Origin: Plumapathes pennacea
Lineage: Eukaryota > Cnidaria > Anthozoa > Antipatharia > Myriopathidae
Length of the DNA stretch: 64,000 bases
Reading direction: 5' to 3'
Assembly (NCBI GenBank): GCA_964036295.1
Contig: OZ038471.1
Span: forward strand, 13,968,184-14,032,183
The notes beneath the pieces were generated by a model. The model saw only the letters and a list, made by a program, of their open reading frames with translations, searched no databases and was not told where the DNA came from. Shown here one piece after another: positions 52,527 through 62,222 of this stretch. The number at the start of each line of letters is the position of its first letter. Position 1 is the stretch's first letter. Both the position numbers and the translations under genes were made by a program.

Positions 52527-55500
52527 CTGGGGAAAATAATCAACAGACGTGAACTAAGAATAAGTGCCGAATGAGCCTTTACCACGCGTGAATGTAATGT
52601 GAGATAATTTGGGTCTGACAGAAAAACAGGAAGTTTTGCAGTTAAATGTCACGGGACCTACCAAGAGTGTATTAACGGAGGCCCTACCTCCCTCCCCCCC
52701 CCTCCCCCCTCCCCCCCCCCCTCTCCCCCGTGTGTCCGAGTCCCCTGTGTCCGTGTGACTTTGTGTTAATGTCCGAGGAACAAACAGTTTAATGCTTGTG
52801 AAATACGGTGTGCAATATCTTTTAGACTACGTTTACACTAGAGCAAATGTATCCGAATTTATAAATGTTTCGGCCAGATTCATCACATTCAGGGTATTCG
52901 GATTCGCACGCGTTTACACTTTTGGTATATTTGGATTCTATTCGTATACACGAAACGATGAATCCGGGACGTATGTGTGCACGGCTGACCGTACAAATAA
53001 CTGGATTCGTCGAGAAACCCCGTTTACACACAAAAATGTTTCGGATATGTAGTGTCCGGATATAATGTTTCCACTTTGAATTCCGACTTCGAAAGTTTCC
53101 GGATTCTTGATGAAACCGGGACGTTTTGATTTCGGATTCATGTTTTGTGTGCAAACGGCAAAACGAATCCGGGACCAAAACAATCCGGATTCGTCAGGAA
53201 TCCGGATGTATTTGCTTTAGTGTAAACGTAGTCTTAATCTAATATAGCTCTGGAGAAACTTTGTCATTGTTAGAGGATTACCGAGAACCGAGTGAAATAG
53301 TTTCTTTTTTATGCTCAAACTCTTTCAATGTTGGCCTAAGTTCTGGCATTAACTGTTATCCCGTATTTCATAACTGCCTTGTCCGCTAGTCATAGTCGTT
53401 AACAAGGTCAAAACAAATTAAACAGAATAAAGTCTACTATATCACCTTCTCCTTGAATTCTTCTGGTTCCATATCCTGCGCTTGGCCAACAGCTTCAACC
53501 ATTAGACATTCGTGGTGCTCGTTCAGCGTCTCTCGTTTCAAAACTGCTGAATCGGTTCTCGCTATAATGGCGTATTTGCCTTCTTGTGCCCTTACGCGGC
53601 CGCGTGACTGCACCATGGAGATTGTGTTACTCATGACATTGTATCGAATGACATAGCTGCAGTCACTGATGTCGAGTCCTTCCTCGGCAACACTGGTAGC
53701 GAGCAGAATGTTGATCTCACCACTCTTAAACCTTTTGATGACGTCATCTTGTTTAGATCGACTCATGCCACCTGAAAGGCCAACAGAGAAAATTGTTGAC
53801 CTTCATAACGACATGTGCCTTTGGCAGTTAACGATAATATGTCAATTACGGTATTAATTTATCACTACAGGAACGTATATCAAACTACCATGGCAAGCAA
53901 TAGAAAGAAAGATATGAACCGCACGGACGAAAACGGGCCGACAGTGATTGGCTACCCACTGTGGTGGCTCCCCTGCCATATTTAGGTACTTATTCAGTTT
54001 AATGTGCAATAGTTATTATTTATTTGTTTATTTTAATTACTTATCTATATATTTTCATCTTATTAGGCAAAGCTAACATGCGTGCAGCACTTGACTTCGA
54101 AGAAATGATTGCGTCAAAACTTCAGTAAAACAAAGGCTGCTTTTGTTGAGCAGTACCAAAGTAATAGTCGCCAGAGCAAGGGGGTATCTGCGATTATCGT
54201 ATTTCTAGTATATAATTAGAGTAAATCAAACATTGAACTGAGTTTTGTCATGAGCGTTAGAAAACAAATAAACAAAGACATGGGTACTCATGTTTTTCGA
54301 GCTTTCAAGTAATGATGATAAAATTGAATATCAAGAATTGTATTTTTTGTGCAATACACGAACGATAAATCATCTTTGTATTCATATTTTGCTCACCATT
54401 TCCGTCGGGCAAATGATTGCTTCAAGGTACAAACTGATCCGTTACAAGCAATGGATATAACAGCCATGGAATTTCACTACTTACTTTCGCCGGTACCTTT
54501 TCCCACAATTATCCCGGGTTTCAAGATGTCTTTAAGTTCTTCGGTTTCTTCGATCCAGCTTAGCAATGTTTGAGCAGACTCCCGTGTTGGTATAAACACC
54601 AAGCCCTTGGATTTAGACACCAATGGAGCGTCTGCGCTTTCGCGCTCCGTGAATTTCGCATACGCAATCATCAGTTGTTTCAGCTTGAGAAGATTGGGGT
54701 TCTGAGGCTCTTCATTGGCTCGAACGTAAAGCTTCAAGGTGTCCCTTGCACGATTGTAGCGTGACATTAATTTTCTGTCCACTTCAATGAACTTCTGCTT
54801 GTTGAGCTGCGAGAAGTACCTCTCTAGGCTGTTTCTAGCGTCTTTCATTCTAGAAAACTTGTTGATTACCAGGGACACGTGGTAGACCCTTAGGTGTCTC
54901 GCATAGGTCACCTTCCTTCGATCCCCTTCGATAGCCCCTTGTTTTTCCAAATTCTCCAACCACTGACGGTATTGTGGCTGACTTGATCTGTCTGAGGGTG
55001 GCGAAGGATCGACTTCTCCTACGTCTTCTTCAATTGACTGCATAACCTTAGTATGCAATTACAAAGGTATAAATTTTTCCACACGATCTGCACATCGTAT
55101 GTGTGTGGTCTGCACTCTCAAAAATCTCTAAACAATATTTTACATACATTGCAAATCGTGGGGGAAAACGACTATACCACCCACTGACTAAACTGCACAC
55201 CATGTGGTGAAAATCTGAGACGTCTGTTGTAAGTGTAGCAAAATCTGGATCATTAGGTGCATTATGATAAAATGATGTATGATAAATTCAAGCATTAATT
55301 TAAGGAAATAATTATGTGAAAATGACACTGTACATTGGTCCAGTCTTGTAGACTGGACTCCGAAGGTTAAGCCATAGTTTAGTAACTATTTCGCATGTGA
55401 AAAGGAGCTGCTGATTACAGTCTACGGGTTTTTAATACCTCATTGATGACTTCTTCAAACTTATCAAACCTAGTTCTCGGGACTTTGACAAGTCTTCGGT

Positions 55501-58500
55501 CTGGTTGATAGGCATATTCAGACAGCTCTTCCTCGTGTTTACGAACGGTCGATATCGCCTCCGCGTCTAAGTTTGCACAAACTTGAAGTACGTGTCCCGA
55601 AGCGTTGCCTGAGTCACCGACGCCGAGTGACGCTGTCATTGCAACCACCTAAAGAAAAATAAAGAACACTAACTCTTTCACTCCCAAGAGTGATCAACTT
55701 CAATTTTCTCTTTTCAGTCTCCTATGGAGAATTTGGCATTTGATAAATCGCACAAATGACAGCTTATCAAACCATAAATTATCATTTCATCACTCATACA
55801 TTTTCTTATGATACGGTTGGGAGAATTTGTATTTTGAGCTTGCGAGTGAAAGGGTTAACAGCTGAGAACAACAGCGCAATATTGATTTATACTTATTGTT
55901 TGAAAAAAAGAAAAAGAAACAAACAGACGTGCTCTAATAAATAACATTTAGGAGTAGGAACCACTTACTATAACAGCCGAGTAGCACTAATAAAAGTGGT
56001 GTAAAAGAAATGTGAACCAGTGGGAAATACCACGAGACAATGTATAAGCAAAGAGAGGGCACTTATTTGCTTCGGACAAATATTCGTGCATATTTTCTCA
56101 CCAAAAAGTAGTTTATTGTTTAATATTCCCTTGGTATAGATCTGCAACTGTTTGTATCCCATGTCACATTACGAGAATAACGTTGTTACCTGCGGCAGTC
56201 GTGTTCCTTGCTTTAGTTTGATTGTAAGGTACTTCTCCATGATTTTGTTGTAACAATGTTCCTTTTGGGCGTGATGACATTCATCGAATATCATCAGACT
56301 GATGTCACTCAGCTCTACGCGTTTCTCTTCATTCTGGAAGGCGCTCAATAACACCTGTGCGGTCATGACAATGATGTCGTTTCTCTCCATGAGGTCTTTC
56401 AGAGGAACTCCGGATGGCTTTCCTCCCGCGATATCGCTGATTTTGTAACGATCGCTAACGTATTTCAGGAATAGTCTTTTCTGCTGCGTTACGAGGTTTA
56501 CAGTGCTTACAATGAAGACTACCTTTGGTTTTCTCGTGTTACCGAGTCCTGCAAAATAAGACGCCAGAAATCTTCAATGGCCGAATAACTTTCATGGTCA
56601 TGGTAAATCAATTTCTTACTCTACAGAGACTAACATGTTTTCTGTATTTTTTCTCTTTAATATCTCGTGTTAACTATTAAAAAACGTTCGCATCTTAAAC
56701 CAGGGAAGGAAGAGGTGATGTGGAATTCCCGCTATCTTCCCAGAAACAATATAAACTTAAACGCACACAAAAATGACCTAAAAATGGAAAATACTACTTG
56801 AAACTACTCCGGAGCGTACATCTATTTTAATATATGTGTGTGCCCAACGCTGTCCCTTTCGGAAACTTTTGCTGAACATTGTCATGATTGGTCAGATATA
56901 TTAACGAAAACAGAAAAACAGTTTCAGATGCCGTTTGCACAGTGACTAAGTGTATTGTAGGGTATATCATGACTTGCGTGAAATTTTCACAAACCTTCTG
57001 ATGCTGCTTCGACTTGAGTCTGTTCAAATTTCTTCAGATGTTCCTGCACGATATGTACGGCCACAATAGTCTTGCCAGAATTAGTTGGAGCACAAATAAT
57101 TGTGTTCTTGCCTTGAAGCGCGTCTTCTGCCAGTTCCTTCTGATATTCTCGCAAATTAAGCACCCGGGTCTCAGGGTAATCTTCGCTTTGAACACTCACT
57201 AAAAAGGAACAATTTAGTATTTTATTCTTCAAACGTAAAAATCATGTTGACATAAGTTGTCGTAAAATGTTACTAGATTTAAACCCTATTCCCAGAAATT
57301 TGTATTGGATTTAAACAAAAAAGTGGTTTGCGATAGAAAAAAGATTGAAAAACTTTTCATTTCACAAAAATGTGTAAAAACAGAAAACCGTAGGCACGCC
57401 TTCAAGTATCATTGTCACACCTTGTTTCGTACTGATAAATTTGATACTATCAAACAATTAAAATAAATTACTTACTGGTGTTTTCAGTGGGCACCACGGA
57501 ATCAGTTGTTGTGTTTGGCTGTGGTTCTACTTGTTTAGTGGTACCCTGTTTAAAGATATATCAAAGTCAATTTATGATTTCATAAGTTCAATAATTGTTC
57601 ATACTTCCAACAATACTATGAACAAATCCCGCGAATGATTTACCTCAAGCCCTTCCGAGACGTCTTCCGCATTTAGCCGCTGAACAGGGTCATAGCAAAG
57701 CATTCTTGCAATTAGTGGCTTGATCCAGCGGGTATTTTCCTGAGAAAAGTCACCGTCTTTAAGAGTTGGAGGTCGGTTGGCGTTGTATATGTCGGTTTGG
57801 CATTTCGGCAGATCTTTTACTGGGCCAAAGAGATGACGACCGTTTGAAATGACGTAGTAAAATACGCATCCTAGCGAAAACAAGTCGGCTTTGACTGTTA
57901 TTCGTGTTCCTGGTTTATTAAGCTCGGGAGCGATGTAGCCCGGGGTTCCAGGAGGGTTTCCAACAACAGTTGCCGCCGAGTGTACATTCTTTGCAATATT
58001 GCAGTCAGCAAGAACAAACCGTGGTTGTTCTGAGCGCGACAACAGAATGTTGTCTGGATTAATGTCCCGATGACATATGTTGCGCTCGTGTAGGTACGCA
58101 ACAGCTCCAGTGATTTCCCTCAGACACCTGAGCCCGTCAAGACCACTGTCCTTTCTGTGAAAATCGTTCTGCTCTACACAGTCTGTCAGTCTTTTTTCAC
58201 AGAGTTCTAACGCCAAGTAGACAAACTCTTTTTCTTCCTCCACTTCAAAGCACCTAATAACATTGGGATGATCCAGTTTCTTCAACTTCTCTGCTTCATC
58301 TTTTACATAGTTTCCTTCGTGCGGTCCTTTGTACATCCTCTTCACAGCAACCCTCCTTCCCGAGAATGTTCCTTTGTAGACTCTACCTTGGGATCCCACG
58401 CCAAGTAAATCTTTTTCACAGTATTTTATGCATTTTATCTGGAACTGCAAGAAGAATAAGTGGGTACGTCATGTTTATTGTACATGACTGGTACTCAGGC

Positions 58501-59791
58501 CTTCCCTTCCTCAGTCCACTTCCCCACGCGGCCGCGCAACCTTGCTCGCTCCAGTCCCCGGGTATTGAGAAAGAAGGGACTGCGTTGCAGAATAAGTAAA
58601 ACATTGTACTATACTTTATCTATTTAGATTAACTGTCTTTGCTGGTTTTACAACTGCTAATCGTTCAATTTAATGAAATAATGTTTATTGAATCCGTTGT
58701 CCTTTGTAGCGTATCGCACGCCTTGCGTGATGACTCAGTCTTGATTCACTCGTTATAAAAATAGCACATTTATAACAGATTCAATAAAGGTACATTTATT
58801 TTATTTTATTGTTGAGTGTTGGCGTGTGTTATCAATAGTAACTAACTCAAAAGCTGCAACCGTAACTTCCCCATACATTTTCTTATAGCCGCCATTTTGT
58901 CAAAATTCGACACCAGTTCCCCAGTCCCCGGACAAGCTTGGGCTGCCTGTGATCCAGTGAAATTTAGGAACAATACGGAAGTTAAAACTGAGCTTAACAA
59001 ATGTGTTTACTGTACGCGGTAACTAAACGGCTTTTTTGAATAGCTTAGCTAATTTTCCCGCGTTAAATATCGCTGACTCTGTGTCTCTTGTCAATTTTTT
59101 CAGATGTCACTTAACGCTAACTTAACCTAATTTTTACTGACAAGCTTACCTCATTTGGGTGATGCAGGGCGTCAAGCTTGGCAGAAATTGTTGACAGCTG
59201 TTCTTTGATGTCTTCTTCTTCATCTTTCCACTTGAACAAGAGTTGCATGTATAAATCCTCGTCTAAAGGAGCACTTTTTAAACGATCAATTTCTGCTTGG
59301 TCGAGACCTAGTCGGATTAGCGTGTCTGACAGTTCTATCCAGTGTGCACTGAACAGAGGAGCATCAATTCCCGTTGTGGTCACGTGTCCGTACAACTCGT
59401 TTCTGAACCACTTTATCCTCGCTAAATCTGCTTCACGTGATGTATCAGTTGGATTTGGTTGGTTGTTCCAACCTGAAGTTGGTGGGTGTAGACCACAGAT
59501 GTTCCGAAGCAGAACAAACAGCAGGGTAATGTCGAAGTTCCTGGAGTCGGGCGGATTTCCACTTGGTGGAAACAGCAAATCCCACTGTTTCTTGTTGATA
59601 ACTTTCTTGTTCAACAGCCGAAGAATGGTACTATAATGTGTGTTGAGGGCGGCTTGCAATGTGACTGGAGGATGAATACCATCAAACACATTCTGAAGTA
59701 CTAGCCTTCCACCATCTATAATTAAACGGCTCAACCTGGCACCATTCGCTTTCTCCGGAGAACTTCTTAAGGCAGTAGCAAAATTCGACAT
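52107..59791 (-). CDS. Gene B: HEPN - IRE1-like kinase - RIG-I-like helicase receptor, 9 exons
   Basis: Exons 59150-59791, 57644-58444, 57476-57545, 56995-57198, 56190-56548, 55439-55648, 54485-55046, 53446-53771 and 52107-52526 use GT-AG introns and join in phase throughout: 3594 bases, 1197 residues. Order: DZIP3-type HEPN (1-214), IRE1-like kinase (215-481), Thr-rich linker (482-504), DECH-box helicase with RIG-I-type insert, then the RIG-I C-terminal zinc domain. Vertebrate RIG-I has two N-terminal CARDs; none is present here. By family, the helicase and C-terminal domain should bind 5'-triphosphate or blunt double-stranded RNA in the cytosol. The N-terminal half suggests signalling or RNA cleavage by the receptor itself. 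The fusion is inferred from genomic phase; no transcript was seen. It is the tandem paralogue of gene A for the first two exons. Confidence 0.88.
52682..52730 (+). repeat. C-rich low-complexity tract
   Basis: CCTCC/CCCCCC runs in the gene B intron upstream of the last exon; T at scattered positions. No function is suggested. Confidence 0.7.
52825..53233. mobile_element. 409-bp inverted-repeat element with TTA target duplication
   Basis: The ends GACTACGTTTACACTAGAGC and GCTTTAGTGTAAACGTAGTC are inverted copies extending over about 30 bp, flanked by TTA at 52822-52824 and 53234-53236. The interior repeats TCCGGATTC/GAATCCGG-type words. The 3-bp TTA duplication fits PIF/Harbinger-type MITEs. 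It sits in the gene B intron 52527-53445. Confidence 0.88.
53446..57198 (-). CDS. Gene B, RIG-I-like helicase core (six exons)
   Basis: Exons 56995-57198, 56190-56548, 55439-55648, 54485-55046 and 53446-53771 carry the superfamily 2 helicase; the last exon (52107-52526) completes it. Motif [15 protein letters not shown] and Walker A APTNSGKT (541-548). Motif II is DECH (661-664, [12 protein letters not shown]), the RIG-I/MDA5/LGP2 form. Motif [13 protein letters not shown]. The exon 54485-55046 is the helical insert and pincer region ([20 protein letters not shown] aligns to the RIG-I arm). Motifs V and [18 protein letters not shown] and [15 protein letters not shown]. Every catalytic motif is intact, so ATP-dependent RNA binding is expected. 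The closest match by eye is RIG-I, not Dicer. Confidence 0.93.
54079..54210 (+). repeat. Dispersed repeat, copy 2
   Basis: Partner of 27888-28025; shares GTAAAACAAAGGCT and GGGGGTATCTGCGATTATCG. It lies in the gene B intron 53772-54484. Confidence 0.7.
57476..57545 (-). CDS. Gene B, linker exon
   Basis: A 70-base minus-strand exon (CTTTAAACAG ... GTAAGT) that reads [20 protein letters not shown] followed by ENT. It begins in phase 0 and ends in phase 1, like the gene A linker exons, and joins kinase to helicase. It is the point at which the two paralogues change partners. Confidence 0.75.
57644..58444 (-). CDS. Gene B, IRE1-like kinase exon
   Basis: A single 267-codon exon (TTCTTCTTGCAG ... 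GTAAAT) holds the full kinase. Glycine loop GVGSQGRV (229-236), K249 in VAVKRMY, HRD 339-341 followed by NPDN (N346), DCN at 361-363 in place of DFG, APE 386-388, and [19 protein letters not shown] as in IRE1 ([15 protein letters not shown]). It ends at the last kinase helix without a KEN RNase. The metal-binding Asp is kept, so it may be active or serve as a nucleotide-regulated switch. One codon longer than the gene A copy (ENTRW against ETIW). Confidence 0.93.
58485..58600. mobile_element. MITE remnant in the gene B HEPN-kinase intron
   Basis: Contains CTTGCTCGCTCCAGTCCCCG and AGAAAGAAGGGACTGCGTTG, homologous to 45928-45985 in gene A and to the reversed TA-flanked element at 23407-23530. 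Its presence in both paralogues places the insertion before their duplication. Confidence 0.6.
59150..59791 (-). CDS. Gene B, first coding exon: DZIP3-type HEPN domain
   Basis: 214 codons from ATG (59791) to the donor GTAAGC. The HEPN pattern is [34 protein letters not shown] and [14 protein letters not shown], with R130-x5-H136, the HEPN RNase motif. The C-terminal helix ([19 protein letters not shown]) may form a coiled coil. Same length and about 90 per cent identical by eye to the gene A exon. In DZIP3 this domain is followed by a RING ligase; here by a kinase and helicase. Confidence 0.9.
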
Positions 59792-59869
59792 TGGGCACTG
59801 GATAATTCAACCCTAGAATTGAAGATAAATTGAAAAAGTTGTGGCTCCATTCAATATAGTTGGCAGTTT

Positions 59870-60080
59870 GTTCCCCAAGCACGGTAGTTAAAATGAGCTT
59901 GACTAATATATTTTCTTATGTAAAGTACTGGTTATGTTATAGTTGTCCCGAGCCCTGTAAGCCTTGTTTGTCTGTGGCCTCCCCGCAGCGCGGGGTCTTC
60001 TGGGAACAACCCCATTTCCCACACTTCCGGCGTCTTTGTACAGGAAAAGCTGAGAGCCCAAAATTTTGCCGAAGACCGGC
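59870..60080 (-). promoter_or_regulatory. Upstream region of gene B, conserved with gene A
   Basis: CCGCAGCGCGGGGTCTTCTG at about 59991 and CTTCCGGCGTCTT at 60024 match the gene A upstream region at 47164-47233. Flanking bases have diverged. It is probably a promoter or untranslated leader retained since the duplication. Confidence 0.45.
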
Positions 60081-60299
60081 GTGTTAATCGAAGTATATCA
60101 CCAAGGATTTAAAATAACCTTGAGCTAAACTCTCATACACGAGTTTCAGAACATCGGATGGCTTTAAATGCAAGTTAAAGTACAAATAATGGTGAAATGT
60201 AACTCGACTGAAATGCCCTCACTTTTCGAAATCATCCGTGAACAAGTTTGCTCAAAATAATACTTATTTCGGTTACCTCGGAGTTTTGACGTTTTCTAC

Positions 60300-60960
60300 T
60301 CCTAAACTAACAGAGTTGCAACTGCCGCCCAAGCTGGAGGGAAATACAGGACAAAACCGTGCAAAATAGACTCTAACATAGCAGAAGCAAACATTCTAGC
60401 CAAGTCAGTGTACAAGCAGCGGCATAAACTGGACAAACCTACAATGAAACGAAATACAGTCCTGTAAATTGCATCTCCAAGACCTGGCGAACACATATTT
60501 GGAGGTGGTTGACGCAAATGGGCCTACCATAATCGACAACAAGACAGCACAGAAGCTAAACTGGCCTATACAACCAGATCCGGGCAGTCCTACAAATAAG
60601 GGAGAAGCTGCTAGGCTAAGCCGGGAAGACTGCCAGACTGTGTTCAAACGGCAAGCTGTTTGACATTCAGGACAAACAACACCCCTTCCCACTGACGAAG
60701 GATTATCTAAAAAGTGAATACGTAGGTGTATTCACAGGAATCGGGTGCTACCCAGGGCTCCCACATCACCTGAGACAAACCCAGATGTTACTTCTATGCA
60801 GCACGCCACAAGACAGGTTATACGCCTACAACCGGCCTATACCATGAGGAACTGCAACACTTGACAGAAGCGGAATACTGCTTGAAGTACAGAACGAGTA
60901 TACTACATGGATCACCTCAACTGTTGTCACCAGAAAAGCCAATGGGAAAAATTAGTTGCG
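60300..60960 (+). pseudogene. Decayed Ty3/gypsy-type retrotransposon pol fragment
   Basis: The plus strand encodes, over several frames, the region that precedes the reverse transcriptase of gypsy-type elements: EYVGVFTGIGCYPGLPHH (about 60714-60768) is the typical leader, and EELQHLTEAE and STVVTRKANGK (about 60915-60950) are typical of the RT entry, but in different frames. Stops and frameshifts break it, and no RT catalytic motif, integrase or LTR is seen. It is an inactive relic upstream of gene B. Confidence 0.65.
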
Positions 60961-61530
60961 CTTAAACCCTCGTGACATCCCAACAGTTTATACACTGTTT
61001 TTTTTTTTTTGGCCAAATTGTCACAGCCAGCTGGCTAATGTTAATGGAGAAATTGTAATGAAGCATTGTAAAACATCAACGATGTACAATTTGAAAAAAC
61101 AAGGTTTCCGTACAGCTTTAATGTTAAAAGCAGCTATGTCTCAAAAATAGGATAGGTTTAGAGAAAACATACCCAGTAATGATATTAAAATAGAGTTTCA
61201 ACAAACGTTTCTTGTTAGCATTCACAAAATATTACTAAAGGCCTTTTAAAGACGTCTGGACGTAATCGCGGGTGTTGAGGGATCGCGAATTTAAGTTACT
61301 ATTAAGCTACTAGTTTATTGTTTCTTAGTCAAACTCCTCTCTTCACACATTTGTCAGAAACAACATCACCTAGTGAGAGCCAACAATACATGAAGGGCAC
61401 ATGACCTCCCTCCCCCCCGTTTCGCGCAAGAGATGAATTAATTTCACTTACCCACTTACCTGGTGACTTTCACTGTCTATATATATATATATTGGCTAAT
61501 AATTTGGAAAAATACACAAATAGAAAAGTA

Positions 61531-61531
<1 letters not shown>

Positions 61532-61608
<77 letters not shown>

Positions 61609-61618
61609 CATCATCATC
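61532..61618. repeat. ATT trinucleotide microsatellite
   Basis: About 25 ATT repeats ending in ATC repeats. Open frames across it are artefacts of the repeat. Confidence 0.95.
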
Positions 61619-61975
61619 CTTATTATTATATTGTTTACATTATAATTTTAATTTTAATTTTTGATTCTGAACAATAACATAGTTATTTGAATGGGAACTT
61701 TAAACTCTGCAAAGTGAGAAATAGTGGCTCTCAAACCAGTTTTAAAATGGTGTATTTCAATTACCATACAACTGAATAAATCAATCTATGTTAAATAATC
61801 CTATTTTTAGTACGTTTCAACAGGAAATTTCCTGAGACCTTGACAGTTATTCACACTTATTTCAGAATATTGAAACTATGCCTACAAAACTTTAGGATTC
61901 TTTCAGATAGCAGAGGTGACAAGTTTATGTTTACAGGATATGCCACTAAAATTAAAGCAAATAATAAAATGTATG

Positions 61976-62222
61976 TTTTACCTGATTTGAAAGAAATCCA
62001 CTTGGACAACAACTACTTGTTCTGGAATAAATAGAGCAGAATTAGGTTTGACTTAAGGTAATAAACTATAAACAATACCGAAAGCAACAAAAGCAACAAG
62101 TTTTACCTGATTTGAAAGAAATCCACTTGGACAACAACTACTTGTTATGGAATAAATAGAGCAGAATTAGGTTTGACTTAAGGTAATAAACTATAAACAA
62201 TACCGAAAGCAACAAAACTTAG
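61976..62222 (+). repeat. 125-bp tandem duplication
   Basis: TTTTACCTGATTTGAAAGAA to ACCGAAAGCAACAAAA occurs twice in a row (offset 125), with a single base change (TTCTGG to TTATGG). The preceding open frame (61840-62034; DLKEIHLDNNYLFWNK) ends inside copy 1 and is not recognised. Confidence 0.9.

Noticed and set aside
52107-59791. A CARD or Death-type domain in gene B
   Set aside because: Residues before the helicase are fully accounted for by HEPN, kinase and a short linker; no CARD-like helical block remains.
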